A stretch of DNA of 48,129 bases from Ministeria vibrans ATCC 50519 (lineage: Eukaryota; Opisthokonta; Filasterea): NCBI GenBank assembly GCA_943704425.1, contig CALSCP010001346.1:1-48129 (forward strand). The letters run 5' to 3'. A model generated the notes under the pieces. That model had not been told where the DNA came from, searched no databases, and saw only the letters and a list, made by a program, of their open reading frames with translations. Within the stretch, counting starts at the first letter, position 1, and each line of letters starts with the position of its first letter. The position numbers were made by a program, and so were the translations under genes. This document shows, in pieces, positions 26,834 through 38,218 of this stretch.

Positions 26834-26938
26834 AGAAAGTGAATTGTATATTACTTTTATTTTGCGTTTTCTGCAACTCGCGGCGTGACGAGTCCTCGAG
26901 CTCGACAGAATCACAAGGTGTACACTACTGTCACGATT

Positions 26939-27517
26939 ATGAGTAGTAACCGTACGCCGGATGACAAGACAAGGGCTTGCGAGGCGGTGGGCACAGCCGA
27001 TGAGACATGGATTCTTCTGCCTGAAAGGGACGAGGACCATTTTGTGTCGGTCGACTCTAGCGCCGAAGTTGAGACGAATCTTCCTCAGCTTGCCTGCCAT
27101 TGCATTCATCATGCACATCTATGCGAGTGTGTGCACCGAGACAAGGCTCATCACTGCTCCTTTACCGATTGCTACGGTGATGTAGATGGCGAGAAATTTG
27201 CGCCAATTGCGTGGCAGAGCCACCGTTGCAATGCCAGCGAGACAATCAAGTCGCTAGTGGAGGTCATTGTAGCCATTACTATCCCATCGACCACCGAGCC
27301 AAGGTTCAAGTCGCCTGGATCAGCCAGAGGCACGGTCGACCATAAAAACGTAATAATTTCTATTGTCTTCCAATTGTCAATGTTGACCCGCTCACACTCA
27401 AGTTCTTCAATCGCATTGCAGAATGTTGTACGATTACTGGCGGCTCAGCTTTGTGACAGTGCGCATGAGATCGCGTTGCTGCGCAGTCGTTTGCGCGATC
27501 AAAATCGATTTGTATAA
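26939..27517 (+). CDS. Cys/His-rich protein of unknown function
   Basis: From the ATG at 26939 the frame is open for 192 residues to the TAA at 27515. A likely intron (27351-27420, GTAATA...TTGCAG) would shorten this to about 168 residues while keeping the frame. The middle carries C-H-C-I-H-H-A-H-L-C-E-C-V-H and H-H-C-S-F-T-D-C, spacing that could bind zinc but matches no finger class I know. The C-terminus (V-V-R-L-L-A-A-Q-L-C ... L-L-R-S-R-L) could be a short amphipathic helix or coiled coil. It lies 105 bp after GH99 on the same strand. Whether it is expressed cannot be judged from sequence alone. Confidence 0.45.
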   Translation: MSSNRTPDDKTRACEAVGTADETWILLPERDEDHFVSVDSSAEVETNLPQLACHCIHHAHLCECVHRDKAHHCSFTDCYGDVDGEKFAPIAWQSHRCNASETIKSLVEVIVAITIPSTTEPRFKSPGSARGTVDHKNVIISIVFQLSMLTRSHSSSSIALQNVVRLLAAQLCDSAHEIALLRSRLRDQNRFV

Positions 27518-27872
27518 TAATAATCTTGATTAGTTTTTGAAGATCATCAATTTTCTTTACGTTCGTTCATCATGTCAACAGGCGAGCGTGAGTCGTGGCT
27601 CAACTTTGCCAGCGAGGCAATGTCCACCGTACGAGTTCCATGGAGGAAAGCTCCTCTCGCGAGTTCACTGTCGCAAAAACAATTTCCTTCCTAAAATGAA
27701 TCCCATCCGCCTTCGCCTGCCCCTATAGTCTCCAACGATCCCAACTTGATTCTTGAGCGCCGCTCCTCCCAGTTCTCCTTTCGGCCTCTTAAAACTAACC
27801 TTTTTTTTTTTTTTTTTCCTTTTTTTTTTTTTTTTCCTTTTTTTTTTTTTTCATACGTGTTCCTTCACAAAG
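27518..27872. other. Upstream of RasGEF: possible 5' exons and poly-T
   Basis: An ATG at 27572 opens a five-codon mini-exon (M-S-T-G-E) with a strong GTGAGT donor at 27588. A CTATAG acceptor at 27728 then opens S-N-D-P-N-L-I-L-E-R-R-S-S-Q in matching phase. I cannot find an in-phase donor linking it to the exon at 27873, because a long interrupted T tract (27801-27851) intervenes. It could be the true RasGEF 5' end, an alternative 5' exon, or chance. Confidence 0.35.
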
Positions 27873-29061
27873 ATGGATGATGATAACGACGGCGCTGCGG
27901 CCGAATCCCGTGCGTTTGCCCGCAGAATCTCCCAGCAGTACTCCACTGAAACGGATGAGGTAAGCGCCGTGCTCGTACTGCGTGTGTTCGCAGCGTAGCA
28001 GACACCGCAACTCGTTCCTGTTTTGAAAAAAAAAAAAAAAGAGCGTTTGCGTACTCTGTCTCTCTCTCTCTCTCTTTGTCTCTCTCTGTCTCTCTCTCTG
28101 CTCTGTCGCACTCCCTCGCGGCCGGCTCTTCTTCCGCTGTGCATTCCCTGTGGTCCCCACACGTACACAGCGCTGGAGCGGCGTCTGCGACAAGGGGAAT
28201 GGCAGTTGAGAGAGAGAGAGAGAGACCACAAGTCGAAAGGTTATATTAGTAGTGTGTGACGTATACGTTTTTTCTTGTTTGGTTGTCCGGTTTTCGCATT
28301 CCTTGCCGACCCGCTTTGCCATCGACAACACCACGTTTTCATGTGGGACTGTGTGTTGCGTGTGAAATGACGACGAGAAACCCCCTCCCGCGACGGTTGT
28401 TCGCCGGAAATACAACAGCCACTCTTCTCATTCTCACCCTGTGTCTCTTTCTCTCTCTCTTGCCGCCGCCGTCCAACAGCAAAGCCCATTCTTCCTGCCC
28501 ACCATCACTTCAGGCGGTCGAATGTCACCTGTGAGCGGAAATGACGACGAATCGATTGTCACGTATGTTTTTTTCGCATCTGCACGACTGCGGTGTGCAT
28601 GAGCCACAAGCCCACAACTCATTTGCCAATGTTTTTGTACGATCGTAGCATGTCCAATGCTGGTGACGACGAAGCGAGCGTTGTGAGCAAGTCGGGCATG
28701 GGAGGTGCTGCAGGCGGAAGCGAACAGATGTCGCCGTCGACGTTGAATCGACGGTCGTCGGACGCCACAAAACATCAGGAGCTCTTCCGTCGACTGTCCA
28801 ATCCAACTTCGACCGCGAGCACTTCAACGAGTTCAGTGGCACGCGAGCGTCCCGACGCCAGTGGGGCTGCCGGCAAACAGATTGTTCTCGAGCACGCAAC
28901 ACTGGGAAAGCTGGTGAAACTCATGGCCAACCCGGAGGTGTTTGACACCAACTTTGTGCAAGACATGCTCCTCACCTACCGCTACTTCTCAACGTCCATT
29001 GAGCTCTTTGAACTTCTTGTTCAGCGTTTTCACGCAGAGTCGGTAAGACAGACAGACAGAC

Positions 29062-29155
<94 letters not shown>

Positions 29156-31751
29156 GGGAGAAAGTAGCACAGTGATAGAGAGAGAAAGGAGGGAGAAAGA
29201 AACAAAGTGATAGAGAGAAAAAGGAGGGAGAAAGGAGGGAGAAAGAAACAAAGTGATAGAGAGAGAAAGGAGGGAGAAAGAAACAAAGTGATAGAGGGAG
29301 AAAGAAAAAATGTGATGGAGAGATGAGAAAGAAACAAAGTGAAAGAGAGGGGGGGAGAAAGAAACAAAGCGATAGAGAGGAGGGAGGTTTAGAGAGAGAA
29401 AGGGAAGATTATGTGTTTGACTGATTCCATATTTTCGTCGGTCTTTCAGGAAAACCCAGAGAAGACGCGCGTGATTCAACTGCGAGTGGTCAATGTGTTG
29501 AAAAAGTGGATCACTAGTCACTTTTACGACTTTAAAGAGGACGCGGCACTGAGACAGCGCGTCGAAGAGTTTATTACGTCGCGCCAGAGTGTCACAGACA
29601 CCTCTGCTACAATGGTCACAGTCATCAAGTCACTCGACGTAAACCATTTGTTGTTCTTGTTGTTTGTTACGATTTGTATTGTTGTTTACTCGATTGGTCT
29701 GCACTAGGGACTGATGAAGAAGAAGCTGCTTGTGTTGGAGGGAGATGCGGATACGGATGCAGAAACAGACGGTCTGAGTCTGCCCCAGCTGAGTTTCCTC
29801 GACCTGAACCCAACGGACATTGCCGAGCAGTTGACCCTCATTGAGATGCGCCTCTTCAAGCGTGTCACGCCGTCATCGCTGACCGGCCAGAGCTGGCTTA
29901 ACTCGGAGAGCAAGGACACGACGCGCGTGCTCCCGCTCCGCCGTCTTATTGGCCACTTCAACGACGTCTCGTACTGGGTCGCCTCTGAGATTGTGCTCAC
30001 TCCGAACCTCAAACAACGCGCAGAAGTGCTCAAGGTATCAAAATGCACACATACAGCATGTCACTTCTTCTTCTCAACCCCTTTTCTATCTGTGTGTGTG
30101 TGTTTTTTTTTTTATTGTCCTTTAGCGATGCATTCAAATAGCAAAGATTCTCAAACACGAGCAAAATTACAGCACCTGCCTGCAATTTGTCGCGGCTGTC
30201 AACCTGACGTGCATCCGCCGGCTCAAAAGGACATGGAAGCTGGTGCCGGGCAAGTACCTGGCGATTCTCGAAGACCTCAATGTTCTCATGGACACCGCTC
30301 GCGGCTATGCCAACTACCGTCAGCGCATCTCTGTCGAAGAGGTATGATGTATTACGAGAGGGAACTTTTTTTTAAAAAAAAAAGCCTGACTATCACCTCT
30401 TCTGCTCTTTCTTTTGATGTGCGCAGCCTCCGCTCGTACCCTATGTAGGAATTCACCTGAACGACCTTGTGCTGATTGAAGAGGGCAACAAGACCCTGTG
30501 CGAAGACGGTCTAATCAACTTCAACAAAATGTCCATGATTGCAGGGGTGATTCGTGAGCTACAGTGGTACCAGACGTCGCTGTATGCTTACGAGGTGGAC
30601 AGTGAGCTGCAAGCGTGGCTCCTGCGCGGCGTCACCCGTCTTGACGTCGACGGTCTCTACAAGCGCTCGCTCCTGTGTGAGCCCCGCGAGGGCATGTCCA
30701 GCCCCAATGCCTCCCCTGCCATCACTCTAACTCCGGACGACAACATTGGCACTGCCGAATCTAGTCCCGATCGCTCTCCCAACACCGTCAAGCGCTCTCG
30801 CTCCATCAAAGACAAATTCAGGTACATAGTGCTAAATGATTCATAATAATTATTATTATTTAGGGGGTTGAATCTAATTATTTTATTATATTTATATTTA
30901 TATATATTGCAAGACCAAGATGATTGTGTTCACATCTTTCTTTTTCTCTTTCTTTTCTCTTGTGCAGCGCATGGAGCTCGGCCAAGGTGGGCTCTCGTCG
31001 CAGAAAGACGGACGTAAGAAAAGGAGCTGCTGCTGTTGTTTGTCCCTTCCTTAATATGTTCTTGTTGCTGCTCTTTGTTTGTGGTTTGTAGTCACCCGAT
31101 GGAACTGTGTCTGGTGAGTGCTCGCCAGTTCCTCAAGGTAGTCCGGCACAAGCGGAGGCAGGCAAGCGAGTATCACGACACGTTGAGCAGCGACAAGTGC
31201 TTACGTCGAGTGCGCTGCTTGCCGCCCGTCGCCCTGCATCCATGGCCGAGCCCATGTTTGCGTCTGCACCTAATCTACAGCCTCAACAACGCTCGGCGTC
31301 CATGTCCGAACCAACTGTCTTACCCCACCAGGCTGATGTAGCCCTCACCCAAATGAAGGGCTCACCCCTTGCTGCTCGTGCCAACAACGCCCGCGCCATG
31401 ACATCCCCCGAATTCCTCTCCAATGGCACTAACGATTCAACCGCGTCTGTTGACTCCAACTCGAGCATTGCCACGACGCCTCTCGCCGCTGCGCCCGCTC
31501 TCTCCACCGCGTCGCTCGTTGTGGATACGTCGATGTGCAATGCTGCCCAGTCACTCCTGGCACCCAATTTCAGTGCCATTGTCTCTCGCGTCGGGGCTCT
31601 CATGGCCGAACTCGAAAGTGCCAAGCAAATTGCAGCACGACACGCAGAGGAGAATCAGGCACTCAAGAGCGAGTGCGAGACTCTCCGGCAAGAAATCGCC
31701 TCATTGCGTGCTTCACCAGTGGCTTTGGCAGACGGGACCTCCGCTGTCTGA
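27873..31751 (+). CDS. Ras-family guanine nucleotide exchange factor (RasGEF)
   Basis: Exons 27873-27959, 28480-28562, 28649-29042, 29450-29638, 29708-30034, 30126-30341, 30427-30821, 30968-31013 and 31092-31751 join in phase to 798 residues. The N-terminus is Ser-rich and disordered. A RasGEF_N module (A-T-L-G-K-L-V-K-L, F-V-Q-D-M-L-L-T-Y-R-Y-F) is followed by the CDC25 catalytic domain: D-I-A-E-Q-L-T-L-I-E, F-N-D-V-S-Y-W-V, P-P-L-V-P-Y-V-G-I-H-L-N-D-L and L-I-N-F-N-K-M. The C-terminal 250 residues are Ser/Ala/Pro-rich and end in a short coiled coil (A-E-N-Q-A-L-K-S-E-C-E-T-L). It would activate a Ras-like GTPase at the membrane; the substrate is not predictable. One intron (29043-29449) is filled with (GACA)n, (GA)n and the inverted minisatellite, yet the protein reads straight across it. 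Confidence 0.92.
29044..29400. repeat. (GACA)n, (GA)n and inverted minisatellite in RasGEF intron
   Basis: (GACA)n to about 29098, (GA)n to about 29150, then at least six copies of a GAAACAAAGTGATAGAGAG unit with GGAGGGA spacers. The flanking exons belong to the same gene. Confidence 0.92.
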
Positions 31752-32036
31752 TCACCCAACCAATTCTCTCTCTCTCTCTCTCGCTAAATACACTCCTATT
31801 CTTATTGCCTGGATGCTGAACCAACCACGCTGTGGAAACGGCATTGGCGAGTCATTGCACACTCACACACACACACACTGGGGAGTTGATGAGAGCAAGG
31901 GTTGAATATTTTGTTGTGTATGCAGTGGGGAAAAGAGGGAAGGAAGAGGACAGAGGTTTAGGGGGGAACGCAATGTTTCTCTATTCCAATCACAAGATTC
32001 GATTGGCAAATCTAGAAGAAGAGTGAAATATGAGCT
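31752..32036. other. Intergenic between convergent genes
   Basis: The 285-bp spacer between the 3' ends of RasGEF (+) and the small membrane protein (-). It has a short (CT)n and a (CA)n run and no ORF or RNA gene that I recognise. Confidence 0.6.
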
Positions 32037-32600
32037 TCAACTCTGCACGGCGGCGGTGCGTATTTCGCGTACATAGTAGGTATTTGCAAGGAGACCCGAA
32101 AATGACGCCAACGTTGCGTTCATGGCGTAGTTCATTTGCTGGGAAACGAAAACAAAGACACACATGAAAATAAGGAAGAACAAGTATAAGAGAAGACGAA
32201 AGGAGACGAACCGCAATGTCCTGCGCAGTCTGGTTGATCGCAAAGAGTGCCTCTTGCAGCACAATGACTGCTTCGTTGAGTTGATCGGTCACTACGGCGG
32301 TGCACAGGTGTGAGTGTTGCGTGGAAGGAGAGGAGACGTACTATTGAACATTCCGTCCTCGACACCGCCAATAGACAGCGCCATGGTGTCAAGGTTCTGT
32401 AAAGTGTGGTGCGATGCAACCACAACAAGGGCGACAACCACAGCAGCGACAATGACGCACAGCTGGACACACATCACAACGTAGATCTTCTGGAGGAATT
32501 CGTCCTGACGAGTTGTTGTTGTCGACGCCGATCGACTCAACTCAAGACTCTCATCCGCTTCATTAACCTGGTAAGATCCATATTTTCCAGACCTTGGCAT
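32037..32600 (-). CDS. Small single-pass membrane protein, unknown family
   Basis: Exons 32600-32342, 32291-32212 and 32138-32037 join in phase to 146 residues. A 35-residue hydrophilic N-terminus (M-P-R-S-G-K-Y-G-S-Y) leads into a long hydrophobic helix (I-Y-V-V-M-C-V-Q-L-C-V-I-V-A-A-V-V-V-A-L) and a heptad-like extracytoplasmic or luminal segment (Q-L-N-E-A-V-I-V-L-Q-E-A-L). There is no signal peptide, so orientation is uncertain. I do not recognise the family. It starts only 72 bp from the divergent WD40 gene. Confidence 0.65.
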
Positions 32601-32672
32601 TGTGTAGCGGAAAAGAATATCGATTAACTTTTCGAATCAAATTTGAAATTACTAAAGATTTTCTTCCCCTCG
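32601..32672. promoter_or_regulatory. 72-bp divergent promoter with TTTTCGAATC
   Basis: The shortest head-to-head spacer in the window. It contains CTTTTCGAATC at 32628-32638, matching elements in the EAF|RSK and CRYL1|HAUS8 spacers. Promoter role inferred from position. Confidence 0.4.
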
Positions 32673-33597
32673 ATGGCAGAACGCGATCATGGTGTCTCCG
32701 GTGGTCCGGAGCATCGGCGCAACAAGGCTTCGTATATTGAGAGCCTGTTACTTGTATGAAACCCCACTCGTTCATTGTGCTTTTGTGCTTCTCTTGAGCT
32801 CCTCACACCCACTCCTCTTGCGCCCTGACTCTCTCTGTGTGTGTGTGTGTGCGTGTGTCTTTGCATTCCATTCCACCGGGTGCGTTGCGTTGCAGGAGCG
32901 AAAGGACTTGAAGCAACGTCTCGAGCGATGTGAGCAGGAGAACCAAGTGCTGAAAAAGTCGCTGTTTGACCTGAGCGTCACTGTGGGCTCCATGGTCGCC
33001 TCCAAGCGCACCGCTGCCGCGTCCGCCGGGGCCACGCCCAAGCACGATGTCTTTCGCCCGCTCAACGTGGCGCAAGCACGCGCCGAAGCGGAGGCCATTG
33101 TGAACATCGCCGTCGGAGGCAACATACCCTTTGCGGCAGGTGTCGCGGCAGACTCGGCCGGTCGCTGTGCACCCACCGCCTCCCTCGAGCACCACGAAGG
33201 TGCTCGACTCTTTCAACACGCCTACACACTTGAGGTACAGTCACACACGATTATGGTGCTGGTGGTATGTGACGAAACACAATGCATATGGCGTAGGGTC
33301 ATGGTGGAGCGGTGTATGCCACACAGTTTTCGTCGTGTGGTCGTTTCATTGCAACCGGTTCCTTTGACAAAACAGTGCGTCTGTGGAGCACCTCTCTCCA
33401 GAAACAGGTATGCACACACAAATTCAAAATGGCAAGGGCAACACAAAGAATTTGTAGATTGCGTGTCTCGAGAATCACCGTCTCAACATTGTTGATCTGT
33501 CCTTTTCACCACAAGATGACGTAAGTAACCGCCCTAAAAATATGTCTCACTTCCACACACAATAGCTCACGCGTATTATATAATATAATTATAAGAA

Positions 33598-33659
<62 letters not shown>

Positions 33660-34878
33660 TAATAAAAATAATTTTTATATTATTATTATGTTTAGATGCT
33701 CGTGTCGGGTTCGTTTGACCGGACAGTCTGTGCGTGGAGTGTGGAGACGAGCAGTGTGCTTGACGAGCGGGAAATGAATGCGTTTGTGCAGTGCGTGTGT
33801 GTGTCGCCGGCTGCTCTGTCGACTGTCGTGCTGGGCGGCGATACGCGCGGGACGTGTGCGCTGTGGGATTTGCGTGTGGAGTCGAGCGAGCCGCAGACGG
33901 TACTGGACCACAGTGGCACGGCAGTGAACGCAGTGTAAGATGACACACCGCACACTGTATTTACAAGTTTGAATGAATCCTCCATCATTCTCTCCGTCAC
34001 AGGCAATGCATGGTGGACGGCGTTCATGTGGTCACAGGGGATGCGCGTGGGGAGGTCAAGACGTGGGATGTGCGTCAGGGCAGTGCCCCCGTCGCAGTGG
34101 ACCCAGTGACCACCGCACACGATGCCATCACCAGCGTACACATTCCCCTGATGCCCCCTGATCAGTATGGTGTGCGCCAGGACAGTCCCTTTATGGCTGT
34201 CAATGCCTATGACAACGGTAAAATTGAGCACAAAAAAAACCCCCCTCGAAGGGTTTGGTAATCTCTGTCTTTCTTTTCGTATGTACAGTATTGCGTGTGT
34301 ATGACCGAGGGACGCTAGGGTCGACAGGAGGAACCCAGCTGACTCACACGTGCACTGCTCACATGGTTCGCCATCATCCCATCAAATGTGCCCTCTTTGT
34401 CGGCTCACAGTGTAAGACATGCGAGAGGGATAGAAAGAAAGAAAGAAGAACAAACTTGTGACGAGACTTGTGTTTTACATATTATTAATAATGTTATATA
34501 GACTTGGAATCGAGAGGACGCACTGACAGGTAAGCGAAGAAAAACTCAGTTGCACGACTAATTATAGTTTATGTATTGTCTAGGACAAGCGAGGCGACGG
34601 CGCACAAGGGACTTCTGGTGGCGAGTGGGAGTGCTGTCAGCGGAGTATACGTGTGGGATGTGAGTGGACGCACTGAGAACACAGACACAACACATACGGA
34701 CACGGCGGTTCGAACGCGAGCAGACGCACACACACACCCGTCGGCTGTACCTCAGCTGCTGGAGGGTCACCAAGGGCGTGTCTATTCTGTTGCCTGGCAT
34801 CCCCACGAACCCCTATTGGCCTCGGGTGGCGCAGACGGCTCTTTGCGTCTATGGAAAGCAAGAAAACTTGTACTCTAA
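32673..34878 (+). CDS. WD40-repeat protein with N-terminal coiled coil
   Basis: Exons 32673-32753, 32896-33234, 33297-33407, 33458-33520, 33696-33934, 34003-34217, 34289-34411, 34502-34529 and 34584-34878 join in phase to 497 residues. Residues 20-50 form a coiled coil (E-R-K-D-L-K-Q-R-L-E-R-C). WD40 blades follow: H-G-G-A-V-Y-A-T-Q-F ... F-D-K-T-V-R-L-W, then F-D-R-T-V-C-A-W, G-T-C-A-L-W-D-L-R, G-E-V-K-T-W-D-V-R, G-V-Y-V-W-D-V and a last blade G-H-Q-G-R-V-Y-S-V-A-W ... G-S-L-R-L-W. It probably makes one propeller. The specific ortholog is not clear. An (AAT)n tract fills the intron before 33696. Gene complete. Confidence 0.85.
33599..33660. repeat. (AAT)n microsatellite in WD40 gene intron
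   Basis: About 19 AAT units with a few substitutions at the 3' end. Confidence 0.93.
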
Positions 34879-35008
34879 CAAAACACTGTATATTTTCTCT
34901 TATATTTTTCTCTCTCTATCACTTTGTTTCTCCCTCTATCACTTTTTTCTCCCTCTATCACTGTGTTTCTCTTTCTTTTCTCTCGTTGAGTCAATCTGGG
35001 CAATTCAG
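34879..35008. repeat. TATCACTTTG-type repeat between convergent genes
   Basis: Three CTCTATCACTTTGTTTCTC-like units at about 34912-34975 lie between the WD40 stop codon and the stop of the convergent dehydrogenase. This shows the repeat also occurs outside introns, in 3' flanking sequence. Confidence 0.8.
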
Positions 35009-36720
35009 TCAGTGCTGCGCGTCCATCACAATCTTACACCCTTCTCCGCTCATCAGTGTCTCCATTGCCTTTTCAAACTCACTCAGACCAAACTCATGAC
35101 TAGAATGAAAAAATACACACACGCACACTCAATTGTTTGTCAAGAACATGATAATATTCTGACCCACCTGACAATTTTGTCAATGCAAATCTTCTTTTCG
35201 TGCAGCAGTTTCTCTGATTCTTCCCACGTTGAAAAGATCTTGCGGCCGTGCACCCTAAAAAAAACGTCCCTCTCGCATGTTAACATCAGAGTTGTATGTG
35301 TGGGTTGGTTACGTTTTGATTGTGAGTGATTTGAAGACAAAATTGGGCAATGGATCTTCAATGTGAATAGGAGCCTAAACAACAGAAAAAGAAACCCCCC
35401 ACCCCCGACTCACTGTCAGAAACGTTTTCTCCTTCTCGCAAATTCTCCCCTCACAATGAAATACCTTCGGAAGACCAACAAAGACCATCAGACCGCCTTT
35501 ACGGAGAAAAGTAAAGGAGGAATTGACGACAGATGGTACACCCGAGACCTCAAGGAGACGGCCGACGCCCGCTTGGGCCGTCTCGGTAAGCACGCGCGCC
35601 AGGAGAGAGTCATGTGAACCCAGGGTTGCGCTATTGAGGGTCGTGTCGGCGCCAAGGGAGGCTGCAATAGCCAGCTTGCTGTCAAGAACATCTACAGCAA
35701 TTCTAAGAATAGAGAAGATGCGCGTAAACAAAATAAGGGGAGAGAGCGAGCGAGAGAGACAGAGTAGAAATAGCGGCATACACTTGGGCGGCGCCGAGGA
35801 CCTTTGCAATGGCAATGGTAAAGAGACCCACTGGACCACATCCAAAGACAAGCACACTCTCACCGCGCACGTCCGCTGCCTCCACCGCCTGATGCGCCAC
35901 TCCCATTGCTATAAAATAGTAGATTGTGTCGCTTCTGCATCCTTGGTCTTCTTCTTCTGAAGTAAGCGTACGTTCCAACAGACATGCTTCTGTCCCCGAG
36001 ATGTCCGTTTTCAGTTTGTAAGCATATCTCTCGGGAATGATGGTGTATTGCGAGCAACCTACGGAGAAACGGAGTGCGTTCGAGTGAGAAGCCGACCAGT
36101 CAACAACAACTCTCTCTCTCTCTCGAGTGTGTGTGTGTCTTGCCTCCGTACGGCGTGCCCTTGCCGTGTCCAAACTGATTCATGTTTGCACAAATGTGCC
36201 GTTGGTCTGCAAGACGAGACATGACACACATAATGAATGTGATGCGCAGAGTCTCTTCTCCTAACCGTGCTTGCACTGGAAGCACTCTCCGCAGAAAAAG
36301 TGGTTTTCGCAGCAAACGCGGTCGCCAACACCAATCTGTGAAACCTCATCGCCAACAGCAACCACTGTGCCGACGCATTCGTGGCCCGGCGTGAACGGCA
36401 GAGACGCAATCGTTTCGGCGACTGAAAAAGGGTCAGCAAAACACACAGACAAATGAGAGTCGGAATTTGCTCACACCAACACCCTACCCTTGTTCCACTT
36501 GTACAGGTTGATGTCGGAGCCACAGATGGCGACCTTGTCCACCTACGCGCACGGGAGGGGCGGGAGGGGGGTGTCCAGCAACCCGCACAGTGCTCCCCCA
36601 GCGTACCTTGACCAGCAGGTCGTCGCCGGTGGGCACTGGCACCCGCACCGTCTTCATTTCGTACGATTCAACTGCCTGCTCCTTCACAAGAGCGGTCATG
36701 GTTGTTGGGATTGCGCTCAT
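35009..36720 (-). CDS. Zinc MDR dehydrogenase, L-threonine 3-dehydrogenase-like
   Basis: Ten exons (36720-36607, 36542-36488, 36421-36266, 36206-36144, 36058-35972, 35908-35782, 35702-35465, 35374-35313, 35254-35168, 35099-35009) give 359 residues, the usual family length. Zinc and fold motifs are I-C-G-S-D-I-N, G-H-E-C-V-G, C-C-E-N-H-F-F-C-G-E-C-F-Q-C (structural zinc cysteines), the nucleotide-binding G-C-G-P-V-G-L-F, and an end H-G-R-K-I-F-S-T-W followed by H-E-F-G-L-S-E-F like threonine dehydrogenases. It would oxidise an alcohol with NAD; threonine or a polyol are the candidates. The intron 36143-36059 starts GCAAGA after GGAG, a GC-AG intron. The gene is head to head with the gene at 36857. 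Confidence 0.85.
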
Positions 36721-36856
36721 TCTGGATGCAGAGACTTTAAGAAGAAAAACAATAACAGGATCGAGTCATATCACGATTATTATTCATCGCTTAGACCTTA
36801 GTGCTTACTCAAATTAATTTGACCACTGAGTCACCACTCCTCTCATCTCACAAGAT
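36721..36856. promoter_or_regulatory. Divergent promoter, dehydrogenase | unknown gene
   Basis: A 136-bp AT-rich spacer between diverging starts. No distinct motif beyond GACCACTGAGTCACCAC near the right end. Confidence 0.35.
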
Positions 36857-37719
36857 ATGAGTAAGGACGAACAGCAAGGCGACTCGCGCCGCGCTTTTGC
36901 CGCTGCTCTCGGCGCTGACGATAGTACGCTAAGCGATTTTGATGTCGGCTGTCGAATTGTCGACGCAGCGACAGCAGGCAATGCGGATCTCGTGACCCGC
37001 CTATTGGCGACTGAGAGGGTCGTTCCAGGGCGATATTATTCGCAGGCGATGATTCAAGCGATCAAAAACGACCACTTTGAAGCTCTCAACGCGTTCTTCA
37101 ACTCTCCGAACGTTCCACGCACGCCGGACACATTCTTCGATGCTTTTGTGTGGGCATGCGGCGAGAGTGATGCACATGTCCTCAGCCGGTTTCTACAGCT
37201 GTCGTTCCTCGACCTAAGAGACGAGAACGACATTGCTCTCAAGCGCGCACACGAAAACGGGAATGTCTCTGTTGTGCGTCTTCTCCAAGATGAGTTTTTT
37301 CGGGTATGAAGCAGGCACTACCGGAGTGTTAAATATCACGTTTTAAAGTACCAATTCTATGTGACGCATTCTAACATTTGTTTTCTTTTCAGAGGAGCGG
37401 CTTTGATACGGTTACGTTCAACAACACCCCCTGTTACAAAATACCTCTCCATGTGGTGCAAGACGTTCTCAACAGACACGAAGAGAGCAGCCACTACAAG
37501 TTGCTGTCCCGTCTACGCGAGTATTTACGCGAAGCACCCGTCGCAAGCAACTACTTGATGGAGAATGACATAGTGGACGGACAGATTGTTCGGAGTCTTT
37601 TGGAGGTGTATCCGAGCTTTGGTGAATCAAACACGGCACTTGGCGGGCACAAGATCTTAACAAACGTACGCACAGATGCGGCTTTATTGGTGCGAAAGAG
37701 TTGGCTCAACAAATACTGA
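36857..37719 (+). CDS. Unknown helical-repeat (ankyrin-like) protein
   Basis: Exons 36857-37303 and 37393-37719 give 257 residues. The first exon has paired helices with alternating A-A-T-A-G-N-A-D-L-V-T-R-L-L and A-I-K-N-D-H-F-E-A-L-N-A-F and A-H-E-N-G-N-V-S-V-V-R-L-L-Q, a spacing like degenerate ankyrin repeats. The second exon is charged and helical. The end is uncertain: a GTACGC donor-like site at 37664 precedes the last 16 codons, and an open frame on the opposite strand overlaps them, so the gene may continue elsewhere. Function unknown. Confidence 0.55.
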
Positions 37720-38112
37720 AAGAAGGCGTTTAATTCGGACTCCTTCTGGGGTGTGGGGTCGGCAATGTGTGCGTGATTCGTCAAAGCAAAGTGCGTAAAC
37801 GCCTCGATGAACGGCATCCATTCTTCTGGAACACCCACTCAACACCGGGACAGCTGAAGAATTCATGGCCAGCGGGCTCATGAGTGTACAAAGTTTTTCA
37901 ACAAGACTGAGCGCTTGAAACGTGTCTGAAACTCATTAACTTAACGAAAGTGCACAGAGGTGGAGACTTACAAAAGATCTTGCGACGTTCGACGAGTATG
38001 GACATGATTCATGAAAAGGTCTAAAAAGAATGTTTGGATCACTTTGGAATAAGAGAAGAAATAAGCGAACTTTAAAATACGACAAGTAATTATTATTATA
38101 ATTATTTTATTA

Positions 38113-38146
<34 letters not shown>

Positions 38147-38218
38147 GTAATTATTATAACATAAATAAAAGTACGGCATTGTATTCAATATTTCAAAAAA
38201 AAAAACAAAAGAAAAAGG
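37720..38218. other. Spacer with possible minus-strand exons
   Basis: On the minus strand an ATG at 38005 opens 11 codons to a GTAAGT donor (37971); a TTTCAG acceptor at 37926 then opens a matching phase reading F-Q-A-L-S-L-V-E-K-L-C-T-L-M-S-P. Another minus frame (37838-37665) has protein-like composition (E-E-W-M-P-F-I-E-A-F) but I cannot connect it in phase. These may be fragments of a gene, possibly damaged or chimeric. Towards 38218 the sequence is (ATT)n and A-rich. Confidence 0.3.

Noticed and set aside
29044-29150. CRISPR-like direct repeats in (GACA)n/(GA)n
   Set aside because: They are simple tandem microsatellites without unique spacers, inside a eukaryotic intron.
32706-33219. 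Minus-strand frames over the WD40 gene's second exon
   Set aside because: The plus-strand exon joins in phase to WD40 blades; the opposite frames are shadows with no splice context.
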